64,000 nucleotides of DNA, from assembly GCF_001247745.1 (NCBI RefSeq), contig NZ_LAIR01000002.1, positions 2,170,001 through 2,234,000 of the forward strand, written 5' to 3'. Source of the DNA: Luteipulveratus halotolerans. Its GTDB lineage: Bacteria; Actinomycetota; Actinomycetes; Actinomycetales; Dermatophilaceae. The notes beneath the pieces were generated by a model. It searched no databases and was not told the DNA's origin. It saw only the letters and a list, made by a program, of their open reading frames with translations. Shown one piece after another: positions 37,940-46,269 of the stretch. How positions within the stretch are numbered: the stretch's first letter is position 1; every line of letters begins with the position of its first letter. Made by a program: the position numbers and the translations under genes.

Positions 37940-39174
37940 GGAGTGGGCACCTTGTCGAACGTGGTCGGGTAGTCGCTGAGCCATTCCATCCTGCCAAGTG
38001 GCCAGACGATCGACACGGCGCGCCCGGTGATGTCCTTGACCGGCACCGAGCCCGTCGCGCCCGTGCCGTCGTCGTGGAACCGGGAGTCGCTGGAGTCCGA
38101 GCGGTGGTCGCCCATCACCCAGACCCGTCCCTCGGGGACCCGGATGTCGAACCGCGCCTCACTCGGCGGATCACCCTCGAACACGTAGGGCTCGTCGATC
38201 GCCTGGCCGTTGACGGTCAGACGCTTCTGCTTGTCGCAGCAGACGACGTGATCGCCGGGCAGGCCGATGACCCGCTTGATGAGGTGGTTGTCACCGGCCG
38301 GGTAGAGACCGACGAACTCCAGACCGCGCAGCAGCGGGCCCGGCTCGGGCGGGTCCTCCTCGAGCCAGTGGTCGGGATCCTTGAAGACCACGACGTCGCC
38401 ACGCTTGAGGTCGAACGGCCCTGGTGTGAGCTTGCTGACCACCACGCGGTCGCCGCGGATCAGCGTGCTGTTCATCGACCCCGAGGGGATCCAGAACGGC
38501 TGCATCAAGAACGTCTTGACGACGAGCGAGAGCGTCATGGCGATCGCCGCCACGATCAGCAGCTCACGGGCCAGCAGGAAGGCCCGCCCGTGGCGGGGCT
38601 TCTCGGGCTCGGGCTCCTCCGCAGGGTCGTCGTCGGTGTCGTCCGGTCCACCGCTGGGTACGCCGACTGCGGGCCCGTCAGCGGGCGGTGCCGCACCGCC
38701 GGTGCCGCCTGCGACCGGCGCAGCCGCCGCGTCCCGATCGGGCACCGGAGCCACGGGGGCGCGGCGCGCGGCGGGCAACGGGTGCGCCTCGTCGGTCGCC
38801 GGAGTGACGTCGATGCCGAGTGCGTCTCCGCGCGAGATCTCGACGGTGGCGTTGTCGTGGACGGGGTCCCACCGCGGGATCGGGCGGGTCACGTCGTCGC
38901 GCACGGGCTCGTGACGACGGATCTCGACCGTCTCGGTGACGTCGTCCTCACCGGACGCCGTCACGGGCGTGACGGGAGTGCGGGGCGCCTCGTCGGCGGC
39001 CCGCCGTGCGCATGGCAGCTCGACCGACGTCCGCCGAGCAGTCTCAGGCGGCGTCGCGGACGGGGCGGGTGACGTGGGCTCGGCTGACGGCGCAGGAGCA
39101 GGTGGCGCCTCGGAGGGCGGCGGGAGACGACGCAGGCGGGCAGCGCCCCCGCCCGGCCGATTGCCGTCAGTCAT
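37936..39174 (-). CDS. lepB: Type I signal peptidase with long N-terminal cytoplasmic extension (second copy)
   Basis: A 412-residue signal peptidase. The first 200 or so residues are Pro/Ala/Glu/Asp-rich and probably disordered in the cytoplasm, far longer than the few dozen residues usual here. The anchor is LIVAAIAMTLSLVVKTFLMQ; QPFWIPSGSMNSTL holds the catalytic Ser and HLIKRVIGLPGD the catalytic Lys; box E is VMGDHRSDSSDSRFH. It overlaps the next gene by four bases and the previous by eight, so the three are one translational unit. Confidence 0.93.
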   Translation of the reverse strand: MTDGNRPGGGAARLRRLPPPSEAPPAPAPSAEPTSPAPSATPPETARRTSVELPCARRAADEAPRTPVTPVTASGEDDVTETVEIRRHEPVRDDVTRPIPRWDPVHDNATVEISRGDALGIDVTPATDEAHPLPAARRAPVAPVPDRDAAAAPVAGGTGGAAPPADGPAVGVPSGGPDDTDDDPAEEPEPEKPRHGRAFLLARELLIVAAIAMTLSLVVKTFLMQPFWIPSGSMNSTLIRGDRVVVSKLTPGPFDLKRGDVVVFKDPDHWLEEDPPEPGPLLRGLEFVGLYPAGDNHLIKRVIGLPGDHVVCCDKQKRLTVNGQAIDEPYVFEGDPPSEARFDIRVPEGRVWVMGDHRSDSSDSRFHDDGTGATGSVPVKDITGRAVSIVWPLGRMEWLSDYPTTFDKVPTP

Positions 39175-39877
39175 GCGTCGCCCCAGCCCGGTCGTGTGCA
39201 GGTCGCGAGGGCAGGCCCCCGAGATCGGTCAGCGGCCAGTATCGCCCCACCACCTTGCCGACGACCGCATCGGCCTCGACGGTTCCGCCGCCCGGGTCGC
39301 CCAGGTGGGACCGGGAGTCGTCGGAGTCACCGCGGTGGTCACCCATCACCCACAGCCGTCCGGCCGGCACCTCGATGTCGAACGCCGGCCCGGCGGCCTG
39401 CGTGTCGGCGTACGGCTCGTCCAGGCGGGTGCCGTTGACGAACACCTGGCCCTGGTCGTCCATGCGCACTCGGTCACCGCCGACGCCGATGACCCGCTTG
39501 ACGTAGTCGGACTGTCCGCTGCGGAACCCGAACGCGTTGCCGACCGAACGGACCATCGACGAGAGCCCGCTCGCCTCGGAGGCGTCACGACGAGGGCCGA
39601 ACGTGCCCGTCCCGTCGAACACCACGACATCGCCGCGGCGGATGTCATCGGCTGCGGGCTTCCAGACGACGATCCGGTCACCGGTACGCAGGGTCGGGCT
39701 CATCGACGCCGACGGCACCGAGAACGTCTCGACCAGCAGGCCGCGGGTGAGCGTGACGACCGCGAGGAACGCGAGGAGGAGCACCGGCCAACGGCGCCGG
39801 ACACGCGACGATGGCGTGGCCTCCGGGGAGTCCACGCCATCGTCGGATGCGTGCTGGGACGCGAGGTGCTCGGTCAT
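39167..39877 (-). CDS. lepB: Type I signal peptidase (first of three tandem copies)
   Basis: A 236-residue signal peptidase, the most divergent of the three. A short 30-residue N-terminus leads to one anchor (WPVLLLAFLAVVTLTRGLLV). The catalytic Ser is in VETFSVPSASMSPTL and the Lys in DYVKRVIGVGGD; box E is VMGDHRGDSDDSRSH. It lacks the CCD segment of the other two. It lies 44 bases after rplS. Tandem signal peptidases downstream of rplS are known in Streptomyces (four copies), where they differ in substrate preference. Confidence 0.92.
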   Translation of the reverse strand: MTEHLASQHASDDGVDSPEATPSSRVRRRWPVLLLAFLAVVTLTRGLLVETFSVPSASMSPTLRTGDRIVVWKPAADDIRRGDVVVFDGTGTFGPRRDASEASGLSSMVRSVGNAFGFRSGQSDYVKRVIGVGGDRVRMDDQGQVFVNGTRLDEPYADTQAAGPAFDIEVPAGRLWVMGDHRGDSDDSRSHLGDPGGGTVEADAVVGKVVGRYWPLTDLGGLPSRPAHDRAGATHD

Positions 39878-39921
39878 CGTGCGGCGAGACTAGCCGCCGA
39901 TGCTGAGAGCACGCGGGAGGC

Positions 39922-40284
39922 TCAGGCCTTGGCGGCCGGCGTCTCGCGCTTCTCCTTGATCTTGGCGGCCTTACCGCGCAGGTCGCGCAGGTAGTACAGC
40001 TTGGCGCGGCGGACGTCACCGCGGGTGACGACCTCGATCTTGTCGATGACCGGGGTGTGCAGCGGGAACGTACGCTCCACGCCGACACCGAACGACACCT
40101 TGCGGACCGTGAAGGTCTCACCGATGCCGGAGCCGTGACGACGGATCACGACGCCCTTGAAGACCTGGACACGGGAGCGGCTGCCCTCGATGACCTTGAC
40201 GTGGACGTTGAGGGTGTCACCGGCGCGGAACGCCGGGATGTCCTCGCGCAGGCTGGCCGCGTCGAGCGCGTCGAACTTCTTCAT
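39922..40284 (-). CDS. rplS: 50S ribosomal protein L19
   Basis: A 120-residue large-subunit protein at the 30S-50S interface. IPAFRAGDTLNVHVKVIEGS, RVQVFKGVVIRRHGSGIGET, FTVRKVSFGVGVERTFPLH and RRAKLYYLRDLRGKAAKI are the L19 blocks. The ATG at 40284 follows AAGGAAGAAG; the frame is open upstream, but nothing there belongs to L19. About 180 bases without a gene separate it from trmD. They hold a TTGACC box and a C-rich dyad on the minus strand, so a separate promoter is possible. Confidence 0.96.
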   Translation of the reverse strand: MKKFDALDAASLREDIPAFRAGDTLNVHVKVIEGSRSRVQVFKGVVIRRHGSGIGETFTVRKVSFGVGVERTFPLHTPVIDKIEVVTRGDVRRAKLYYLRDLRGKAAKIKEKRETPAAKA

Positions 40285-40466
40285 CGCGTGCTTCTTCCTT
40301 GGGGCGCCGCAGGCCGCCACCGTCTCGAGTTGAGGGTGGTGCGTCGTCGTGTGGTGTGTCGACCTCATGACCCGGACGGGCCACTCCCCCTGCGGCGGGG
40401 GTCGAACCGGTACGCGACGCGAGGGTCAAGTCTGCCAGAGCCAGGCGCTGCGGCGAAATCGAGGCG

Positions 40467-41639
40467 TCACACCCGCCGACGCCTGCTGAGGGCGACCGTC
40501 CCCGGGTGCGGGCTGGTCGGGAGCGCGCGGTAGCCGGCCTTCTTGTACATCCGCAGGTTGGCCTCGCTGCCGGCGCCGGTGAACAGCGAGTACGACGTCG
40601 CGGCCGTCGGCGCAAGGGCCTCGATGTGCTCCAGCAGCCAGCGGCCGAGGCCCCGGCCCTGCAGATCGGGGGCCACCATGAGGCGGCCGATGTGCCAGAC
40701 GTCGCCGTCGAGCTGTCCCCGCACGGAGCCGACCAGCCGACCACCGGCGCGCAGCACGTAGGTCTGCCAGTCACCGAGTGAGGCCGTCAGTGACGCGACC
40801 GTCTCGTGCTGGGCAGGGATCTGCAGCGTGTCGTTGGCGATCCCCTCCTTCAGCCAGCACGCGTGTGTCAGGGTCAGCAGCTCGCCGACGTCGCCGGGAG
40901 TCGCGGGCGCGAGCGCGGCAGCGTCCAGGTCACCGGCCGCCACCGAGGCCGAGGCGTGCAGCAGGTCGGGACGACGGGCGGCCGTCCGCTCGAGCCGCTG
41001 CTGATGTCGCCAGGCGGCGATGCGACCGTGGTCACCGGACAGCAGCACCTCGGGCACGGCGCGGCCGTCCCAGACCGCAGGTTTGGTGTAGACGGGGTAC
41101 TCCAGCAGACCGTCCTCGTGCGACTCCTCGACGAGTGACGCAGCGTTGCCGATGACCCCGGGCAGCAGCCGGGCGACGGCCTCGACGATGGTCAGCACGG
41201 CGACCTCTCCGCCGTTGAGGACGTAGTCGCCGAGCGACACCACCCGGACGTCGTACGCGGACCGGGCGTGGTCGTACACCCGCTCGTCGATGCCTTCGTA
41301 GCGCCCGCAGGCGAAGACGAGCCAGTCGCGCTCGGCGAGCTCTCGCGCCATGGCCTGCGTGAACGGGGTGCCCCCGGGCCCGGGCACGATCAGCGTGGGT
41401 CGCGAATCTGCTTGTGCTGCAACATGATCCAGCGCTTCACCCCACGGCTCGGGCTTCATGACCATGCCGGCCCCACCGCCGTACGGTGTGTCGTCGACGG
41501 TGCGATGCCGGTCGTGGGTGAAGTCGCGCAGGTCGTGCACGTGCAGGTCGAGCAGGCCGTCGCGCCGAGCCTTGCCGATGAGGGACAGGTCGAGCGGCGC
41601 GAGGTAGTCGGGGAAGATCGAGACGACGTCGAGGCGCAT
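40467..41639 (-). CDS. trmD: tRNA (guanine-N1)-methyltransferase TrmD fused to a GNAT acetyltransferase domain
   Basis: A 390-residue fusion. Residues 1 to about 230 are a complete TrmD, which methylates G37 of tRNA to prevent frameshifts: MRLDVVSIFPDYL, DDTPYGGGAGMVMKPEPW, FACGRYEGIDERV and the knot segment SLGDYVLNGGEVAVL are all present. After a linker, about 245-390 form a GNAT domain: IGRLMVAPDLQGRGLGRWLLEH is its acetyl-CoA loop and NLRMYKKAGYRALP its end. TrmD usually stops near 240-270 residues. No stop or frameshift interrupts the join. The rimM stop overlaps its ATG by one base (TGATG). The substrate of the GNAT part is unknown. Confidence 0.93.
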   Translation of the reverse strand: MRLDVVSIFPDYLAPLDLSLIGKARRDGLLDLHVHDLRDFTHDRHRTVDDTPYGGGAGMVMKPEPWGEALDHVAAQADSRPTLIVPGPGGTPFTQAMARELAERDWLVFACGRYEGIDERVYDHARSAYDVRVVSLGDYVLNGGEVAVLTIVEAVARLLPGVIGNAASLVEESHEDGLLEYPVYTKPAVWDGRAVPEVLLSGDHGRIAAWRHQQRLERTAARRPDLLHASASVAAGDLDAAALAPATPGDVGELLTLTHACWLKEGIANDTLQIPAQHETVASLTASLGDWQTYVLRAGGRLVGSVRGQLDGDVWHIGRLMVAPDLQGRGLGRWLLEHIEALAPTAATSYSLFTGAGSEANLRMYKKAGYRALPTSPHPGTVALSRRRRV

Positions 41640-42151
41640 CAGTCGTCCAGGTTGAGCAGGCCCGGAGGCGGGTCGATGACCACACGGCCCGCGTCGACGT
41701 CGACCTCGGGGACGATCTCCTCGACGAACGGGACGTAGGCGGTGCCGCCACCGGTCTTGCTGATCTCGAGCAGGTCCTGCACCGGACGCGGGTGCAGAGC
41801 GACCACCTCACCGACCGCACCACCGTGGGTGTCGACGACGGCCAGGCCGATGAGGTCGTCCTCGTACCAGGCGTCGTCGTCATCGTCCTCGGCGTCGGGC
41901 TGCGCGAGCAGACGAGTGCCACGCAGCGCCTCGGCGGCCGTGCGGTCCGGCGCCTCATCGAAGGCCAGCAGCTGAATACCGTTGTGCAGCCTGGCTGTTC
42001 GCAGCGTCAGCGGCCCCGTCGAGGCCGGGTCGGTGGCGAACACCGCACCCTTGACGAAGCGCTCAGCCGGCGAGTCGGTGTGGACCTGCACGGTCACCTC
42101 GCCCTTGAGCCCGTGCGGTTTGCCGATCCGCGCCACCACCACGTCGTCCAT
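41639..42151 (-). CDS. rimM: Ribosome maturation factor RimM
   Basis: A 170-residue 30S assembly factor that binds S19. VVVARIGKPHGLKGEVTVQV is the N-terminal RimM barrel start; the PRC-barrel domain begins WYEDDLIGLAVVDTHGGAVG and ends FVEEIVPEVDVDAGRVVI with PPGLL. It lies between khpA and trmD in the conserved rpsP-khpA-rimM-trmD order. A long perfect palindrome stands 50 bases before its start, within the same presumed operon. Confidence 0.95.
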   Translation of the reverse strand: MDDVVVARIGKPHGLKGEVTVQVHTDSPAERFVKGAVFATDPASTGPLTLRTARLHNGIQLLAFDEAPDRTAAEALRGTRLLAQPDAEDDDDDAWYEDDLIGLAVVDTHGGAVGEVVALHPRPVQDLLEISKTGGGTAYVPFVEEIVPEVDVDAGRVVIDPPPGLLNLDD

Positions 42152-42200
42152 GGGCGCATCCTCTCAGGTGTCGTACCGGCCGTCGGCGACCGGAGAAATG

Positions 42201-42245
42201 CACGAGAGGTACGCCGGGAGCCAGGCTCCCGGCGTACCTCTCGTG
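42201..42245. repeat. 45-base perfect palindrome inside the rpsP-khpA-rimM-trmD operon
   Basis: Two 22-base arms (42201-42222 and 42224-42245) match without a mismatch around one central A. The outer bases are CACGAGAGGTACGCC and its complement. As RNA it would make a very stable hairpin between khpA and rimM, acting as a partial terminator, a processing site or a stabiliser. There is no U-tract. Confidence 0.8.
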
Positions 42246-42279
42246 TGCTGCAGGTGACCGCCCGCAGGGGCGGACGGGC

Positions 42280-42522
42280 TCAGCGCAGGCGGTCGGTGTC
42301 GACGATGTCGACACGGACGTTCTTGCCACCCGCGAGGGCGGACACGACCGTACGCAGGGCCGATGCGGTGCGACCGGAGCGACCGATCACGCGGCCGAGG
42401 TCGTCGGGGTGGACCCGGACCTCGAGCAGCTCACCGCGACGGTTGTCCTTGTGACGGACCTGCACGTCGCCGTCGTGGTCGACGATGCCCTTGACCAGAT
42501 GCTCCAGGGCCTCCTCGAGCAC
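42280..42522 (-). CDS. khpA: KH-domain RNA-binding protein KhpA
   Basis: An 80-residue single KH domain protein. RVHPDDLGRVIGRSGRTASA contains the GxxG loop (GRSG) that grips single-stranded RNA, flanked by LLEVRV and a helix ending TVVSAL. In other bacteria KhpA works with KhpB in cell-envelope and RNA control. It starts three bases after the rpsP stop, so the two are co-translated. Confidence 0.93.
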   Translation of the reverse strand: MLEEALEHLVKGIVDHDGDVQVRHKDNRRGELLEVRVHPDDLGRVIGRSGRTASALRTVVSALAGGKNVRVDIVDTDRLR

Positions 42523-42525
42523 GGA

Positions 42526-43233
42526 TCAGGCCTCGACCTTCTGAGCGGCCTCGCCGCCGGCCGGCTCGAAGCCCGCGGCCGCAGCGGCCTCAGCGGTCGT
42601 GAACCAGACCTCGGCCTCGGTCGCGTCGTACCAGCGCGAACCCGCGACGTGGTACTTCATCGAGTCCTTGTTGCCCTTGACGGTGAAGCCCTCGGGGGCC
42701 GAGCCGTCAGCGGTGGGAGCAGCGGAGTCGGCACCGAAGCCACCGTCAGCGGCAGCGGTGTCGGCAACAGCAGCGGCCTCGGCCGGCTTGTCGGCCTCAG
42801 CAGCCTTCTCCTCGGCGGGGGCGTCGGCCTTCTTCTCGGCCTTCTTGCGCGCGGTGGTGGCCGAGCCCTTGCCCTGGTCGTCACCGGCGTTCTGCGACGC
42901 GGCCAGCGCGGCCTCGTACAGAGCCTTCTTGTCGGCCTTGGGGGCGGCGGTCTTGAGGGTGCCCTCGGCGCCGGCCTCGCCCTTGAACTTCTGCCAGTCA
43001 CCGGTGACCTTCAGCAGCGCGGCGACCTGCTCGGTCGGCTGCGCGCCGACACCGAGCCAGTACTGAGCGCGCTCGGAGTCGATCTCGATGAGGCTCGGCT
43101 CCTCCTTGGGGTGGTACTTGCCGATCTCCTCGATGGCGCGACCGTCACGCTTGGTACGCGCGTCCATGACGACGACGCGGTACTGCGGGGTGCGGATCTT
43201 GCCGAGGCGCTTCAGACGAATCTTGACGGACAC
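42526..43233 (-). CDS. rpsP: 30S ribosomal protein S16 with long C-terminal extension
   Basis: A 235-residue S16, against 80-160 in most bacteria. Residues 1 to about 80 are the S16 core: VKIRLKRLGKIRTPQYRVVV, DGRAIEEIGKYHPKEEPS, ERAQYWLGVGAQPTEQV. Next comes a Lys/Ala/Glu-rich linker (ATTARKKAEKKADAPAEEKA). The end, FTVKGNKDSMKYHVAGSRWY then AEVWFTTAEAAAAAGFEPAG, resembles the small 'sunset' domain of actinobacterial proteins. GTG at 43233 follows AGGAGACACCAC and fixes the start; the frame is open further upstream. The role of the tail is unknown. Confidence 0.93.
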   Translation of the reverse strand: MSVKIRLKRLGKIRTPQYRVVVMDARTKRDGRAIEEIGKYHPKEEPSLIEIDSERAQYWLGVGAQPTEQVAALLKVTGDWQKFKGEAGAEGTLKTAAPKADKKALYEAALAASQNAGDDQGKGSATTARKKAEKKADAPAEEKAAEADKPAEAAAVADTAAADGGFGADSAAPTADGSAPEGFTVKGNKDSMKYHVAGSRWYDATEAEVWFTTAEAAAAAGFEPAGGEAAQKVEA

Positions 43234-43423
43234 GTGTGGTGTCTCCTGTTTCTGTGTCAGATGAGGCACGGCGAGACCGGGTGGGGAACACACGGGGAGC
43301 CGCAGCTCGGGGGTAGACGTGCGTCCGCGAGGTAGAGGGCTCGAGGCGCACGGGTACGCCGTCCAGTGTGCCAGAGCGCGCCATCCCGGGCGAATCGGCG
43401 GCTCAGGGCGGCCGACCTGCCCG

Positions 43424-43485
43424 GCCGAGTGCGCATGTCGTGCTGGTTGGAGGCCTGCTCAACCAGCACGACATGCGCACTCGGC
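43424..43485. repeat. Hairpin with 26-bp perfect stem in the rpsP/DUF4395 divergent region
   Basis: Arms 43424-43449 and 43460-43485 are exact reverse complements around a ten-base loop; the outer bases read GCCGAGTGCGCATG. It lies in a 310-base gene-free stretch, 190 bases before rpsP and 58 before the divergent gene, so it terminates neither. The rest of the gap shows only the promoter at 43532. Confidence 0.8.
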
Positions 43486-43531
43486 GAGGAGATGGCGTGC
43501 GATAGGTGATCGATGTCATCACGTTCGGTTA

Positions 43532-43537
43532 TATGAT
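43532..43537 (+). promoter_or_regulatory. -10 element TATGAT of a probable leaderless promoter
   Basis: TATGAT, close to the TATAAT consensus, ends six bases before the GTG at 43544. Confidence 0.55.
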
Positions 43538-43543
43538 CCGGTC

Positions 43544-44026
43544 GTGACTCTGCTCGGATTCCCCAACCCCGTCAACGAGAAGGCCGCGCGCACGGTGGCG
43601 GCCGTCGTCGCCGCCACCGGGGCCGTCGTGCTGGCCACCGGCTGGCTCTGGCTGCTGGTGCCGCTGGCGTACGGGTTCATCGCGCGCGTGCTCACCGGGC
43701 CGCGGCTGAGCCCGCTCGGCGCCCTTGCGATGAAGGTCGTGGCACCTCGACTCGGCGAGCCGCGGCCGTCACCCGGGCCTCCGAAGCGGTTCGCTCAAGG
43801 CATCGGCGCCACACTCACGACCGTCGCAGCAGTCGGTGGCCTGGCGTTCGGCTGGACGACGCTCGCCCTCGTCCTGACCGGCGTGCTCGTGGTGTTCGCG
43901 ACGCTGGAGGCGGCGCTGGGCTTCTGCGCCGGCTGCTACGTGTTCGGGCACCTCATGCGGCTCGGCGTGATCCCCGAAGAGACGTGCGCGGCGTGCAACG
44001 ACATCCGCCTGCGTCAGCCGGCCTGA
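43544..44026 (+). CDS. DUF4395 membrane protein
   Basis: A 160-residue membrane protein. FPNPVNEKAARTVAAVVAAT is the family start with the conserved Asn-Pro-Val-Asn-Glu-Lys. Four hydrophobic segments follow (including WLWLLVPLAYGFIARVLTG and TLALVLTGVLVVFATLEAAL), then GFCAGCYVFGHLMRLGVIP with a CxxC-like pair and a final CAACN. The Cys pairs suggest thiol redox or metal binding; in other genomes the family often stands beside thioredoxin-like genes, but not here. GTG is the start from its -10 position. Confidence 0.85.
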   Translation: MTLLGFPNPVNEKAARTVAAVVAATGAVVLATGWLWLLVPLAYGFIARVLTGPRLSPLGALAMKVVAPRLGEPRPSPGPPKRFAQGIGATLTTVAAVGGLAFGWTTLALVLTGVLVVFATLEAALGFCAGCYVFGHLMRLGVIPEETCAACNDIRLRQPA

Positions 44027-44237
44027 GCGGCGAGCGCCGGCGACGGCTTCCCCAGCAGCTCTCCTACGTTGCGTCTGCTAGGTCCACCCATGGCTTTCCA
44101 CGTCAAGTCCGACCCGCCGCCACGGCGATCAAACACTGAGTTTCGACCCGTGAGTTCAAGTGCGGCGTCCTCCGAGGCACTAGCTCGTTTGCCGTTCCAC
44201 GTGCGTCCAACGCGCTCCTTCTGCCAGGGTGTGACTC

Positions 44238-45164
44238 ATGGCCGACCTCGACTCTCAACCCAAATCAGTCCAGTCGCTGTACACCTGGTTCAGCAGCGGG
44301 AAACTTTTCGTAAACCGTAGATATCAGAGAAAACTGGTCTGGACGCTCGAGGAAAAGCAGCGCCTTATAGATTCGATCCTCAAGCAGTACCCCATTCCGG
44401 CGATCCTCCTTGCTGATCGCGAGGAGGGTGGATATGAGATCATTGATGGCCTGCAGCGACTCCACACCATCGTTTCCTTTATCGAATCGTCTTTTCCAAC
44501 CCTCGATGGAACTTACTTTGATATCGGGAAGTTTCCGACCGCGAACGAGCGCCTCGAGAATGGGGTATTCACCGCACACTCGGGACCGCGAGTTTCATCC
44601 ACAGAAGTTAGCAATCTCCTCGACTACAGTGTCGCCGTATCAGTCATGCGAGGATCAACCGAAGGTGATATCGATGACGTGTTCGGTCGCATTAACACGT
44701 ACGGTCATCGCCTGAGCGACCAAGAGCGACGCCAAGCGGGCGTTAGGAGCAGCTTCGCAGAAATGGTGAGGGAACTCGCCTGCTCTATGCGAGGCGACAC
44801 ATCAACGGACTTCCTCGACCTCTCGAAAATGCCGTCCATCAGCGTGGACCTCCCGAAGTCGAAGCACGGATACGAAGTGCGCGCAGACGAGATCTTCTGG
44901 GTGACGGAAGGAATCCTTAGGTCGACGGATCTTCGCGACAGCATGGACGAGCAGTGCCTTGCGGACATCGCGGCCTGCATTGTCGGCGGGAAACTCATCG
45001 AGCGGTCGAAAGATGCGCTCGACAGCATCTATGGGGGCGACAAGCAGGAGTACGACCGAATCGACACAGCCCTCACCGTCTACGGAAAGGAAAAGCTGTC
45101 GGATGAAGTTAAGTACTGCATCGATGAAGTCCGCAAGGTCACGACCAGCTGTTGCGGCGCATGA
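44238..45164 (+). pseudogene. DUF262 gene, N-terminal part cut by an IS481-family element
   Basis: Before the insertion this gene encoded about 587 residues; this open frame holds the first 304 plus four IS-derived ones (CCGA) and a stop. The DUF262 nuclease/NTPase domain is complete: NRRYQRKLVWTLEEKQRLID, IIDGLQRLHTIVSFI (the DGQQR-type motif, Asp70-Arg74) and DVFGRINTYGHRLSDQERRQ (FxRIN at 149-153). DUF262 occurs in type IV restriction enzymes such as GmrSD and in other phage-defence proteins. Base composition is clearly AT-richer than the neighbours, a sign of transfer. The truncated frame could still make a DUF262 domain. The rest resumes at 46276. Confidence 0.82.
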
Positions 45165-46269
45165 GGTTGGTGACACGGCCGGGTAGCTAAGGGCGGGCAG
45201 GTCCCTGCGGCGACAGGATGAAGGTGTCAAGCCGTTCATCACGTCGAGTCAGCCGAAGGAACCTGCCCTATGCCCCACAGTAAAGCCGCCCTGTCGTTCG
45301 AAGGACGTCGTCGCCTGGTGCGCCGGTGCCAGCACCGCCCGATCGCGCACGTCGCAGCGGAGGCCGCGGTCTCGCGGCAGTGCTTGTCGAAGTGGTACGC
45401 CCGGTGGCGTGAGCACGGCGACGAAGGGTTGCACGACCGGACCAGCCGGCCCCGCCGTTCCCCGACCGCCACACCGCCGCAGGTGGTGGAACAGGTCATC
45501 GCGTTGCGCAAACGCAAGTGGTCCGCGCGGCGGATCCATCTGGAGCTGAGCGCCCAGGGCGTCAGGATCGCGGTGTGCACGATCAGCCGGATCCTGGTCC
45601 GGCACGGACTGAACCGGCTGCGGCACCTGGACGTTGACGGGGAACCGTTGCGGGCGCCGGGAAAGATCACTGCCCGGTACCCCGGGCACATGACCCACCT
45701 GGACGTGAAGAAGGTCGGGCGCATCCCCGACGGCGGCGGGTGGCGGGTGCACGGTCGCGGGTCGGCCCAGGCCAAGGCCGCCGACCGGGCCAAGACCCGT
45801 GGCGCCCGCACCGGGTACACCTACCTGCACTCCGCCCTCGACGGGTTCTCCCGGCTGGCCTACACCGAAGCCCACGACGACGAGAAGGCCGTCACCGCGA
45901 TCGGGTTCTTGTTCCGTGCCCGGGTGTTCTTCGCCGCGCACGGCATCACCCGCTTCACCCGGATCGTGACTGACAACGGGTCCTGCTACCGCGCCAGTGC
46001 GTTCACCCGGGCCGTGCACTCCTTCGCGGCCAAGCATCAGCGGATCAAGGCGTTCACGCCCAAGCACAACGGCAAGGTCGAGCGCTACCAGCAGACCTAC
46101 ACCCACGAGGTCCTCTACGCCGCCGCGTACGAGTCCGAGCAGCAGCGTCGCGACCAGCTCCAGGTGTGGCAGGTCCACTACAACTACCATCGCCCCCACA
46201 CCGCCGCGGGCGATCAGCCGCCGGCCTCACGACTGCCAGCCGGCGTCACCAACCTCATGCTCAGTTACA
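45150..46269 (+). mobile_element. IS481-family insertion sequence, 1120 bp
   Basis: Both ends carry a 25-base terminal inverted repeat starting TGT (45150-45174 and complement of 46245-46269). The inner 16 bases GCATGAGGTTGGTGAC are identical, and the outer part differs at five positions. ACCAGC is duplicated on both sides (45144-45149 and 46270-46275), a 6-bp target duplication. It carries one transposase gene. High GC content sets it apart from the AT-richer gene it interrupts. Confidence 0.92.

Noticed and set aside
40285..40466. L19 leader riboswitch-like element upstream of rplS
   Set aside because: The region has a possible TTGACC box and a C-rich dyad, but nothing that matches the known leader structure well enough to claim.
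43424..43485. att site or integrase target
   Set aside because: No integrase gene is near and no second copy of the core was noticed in the window, so only a hairpin is claimed.
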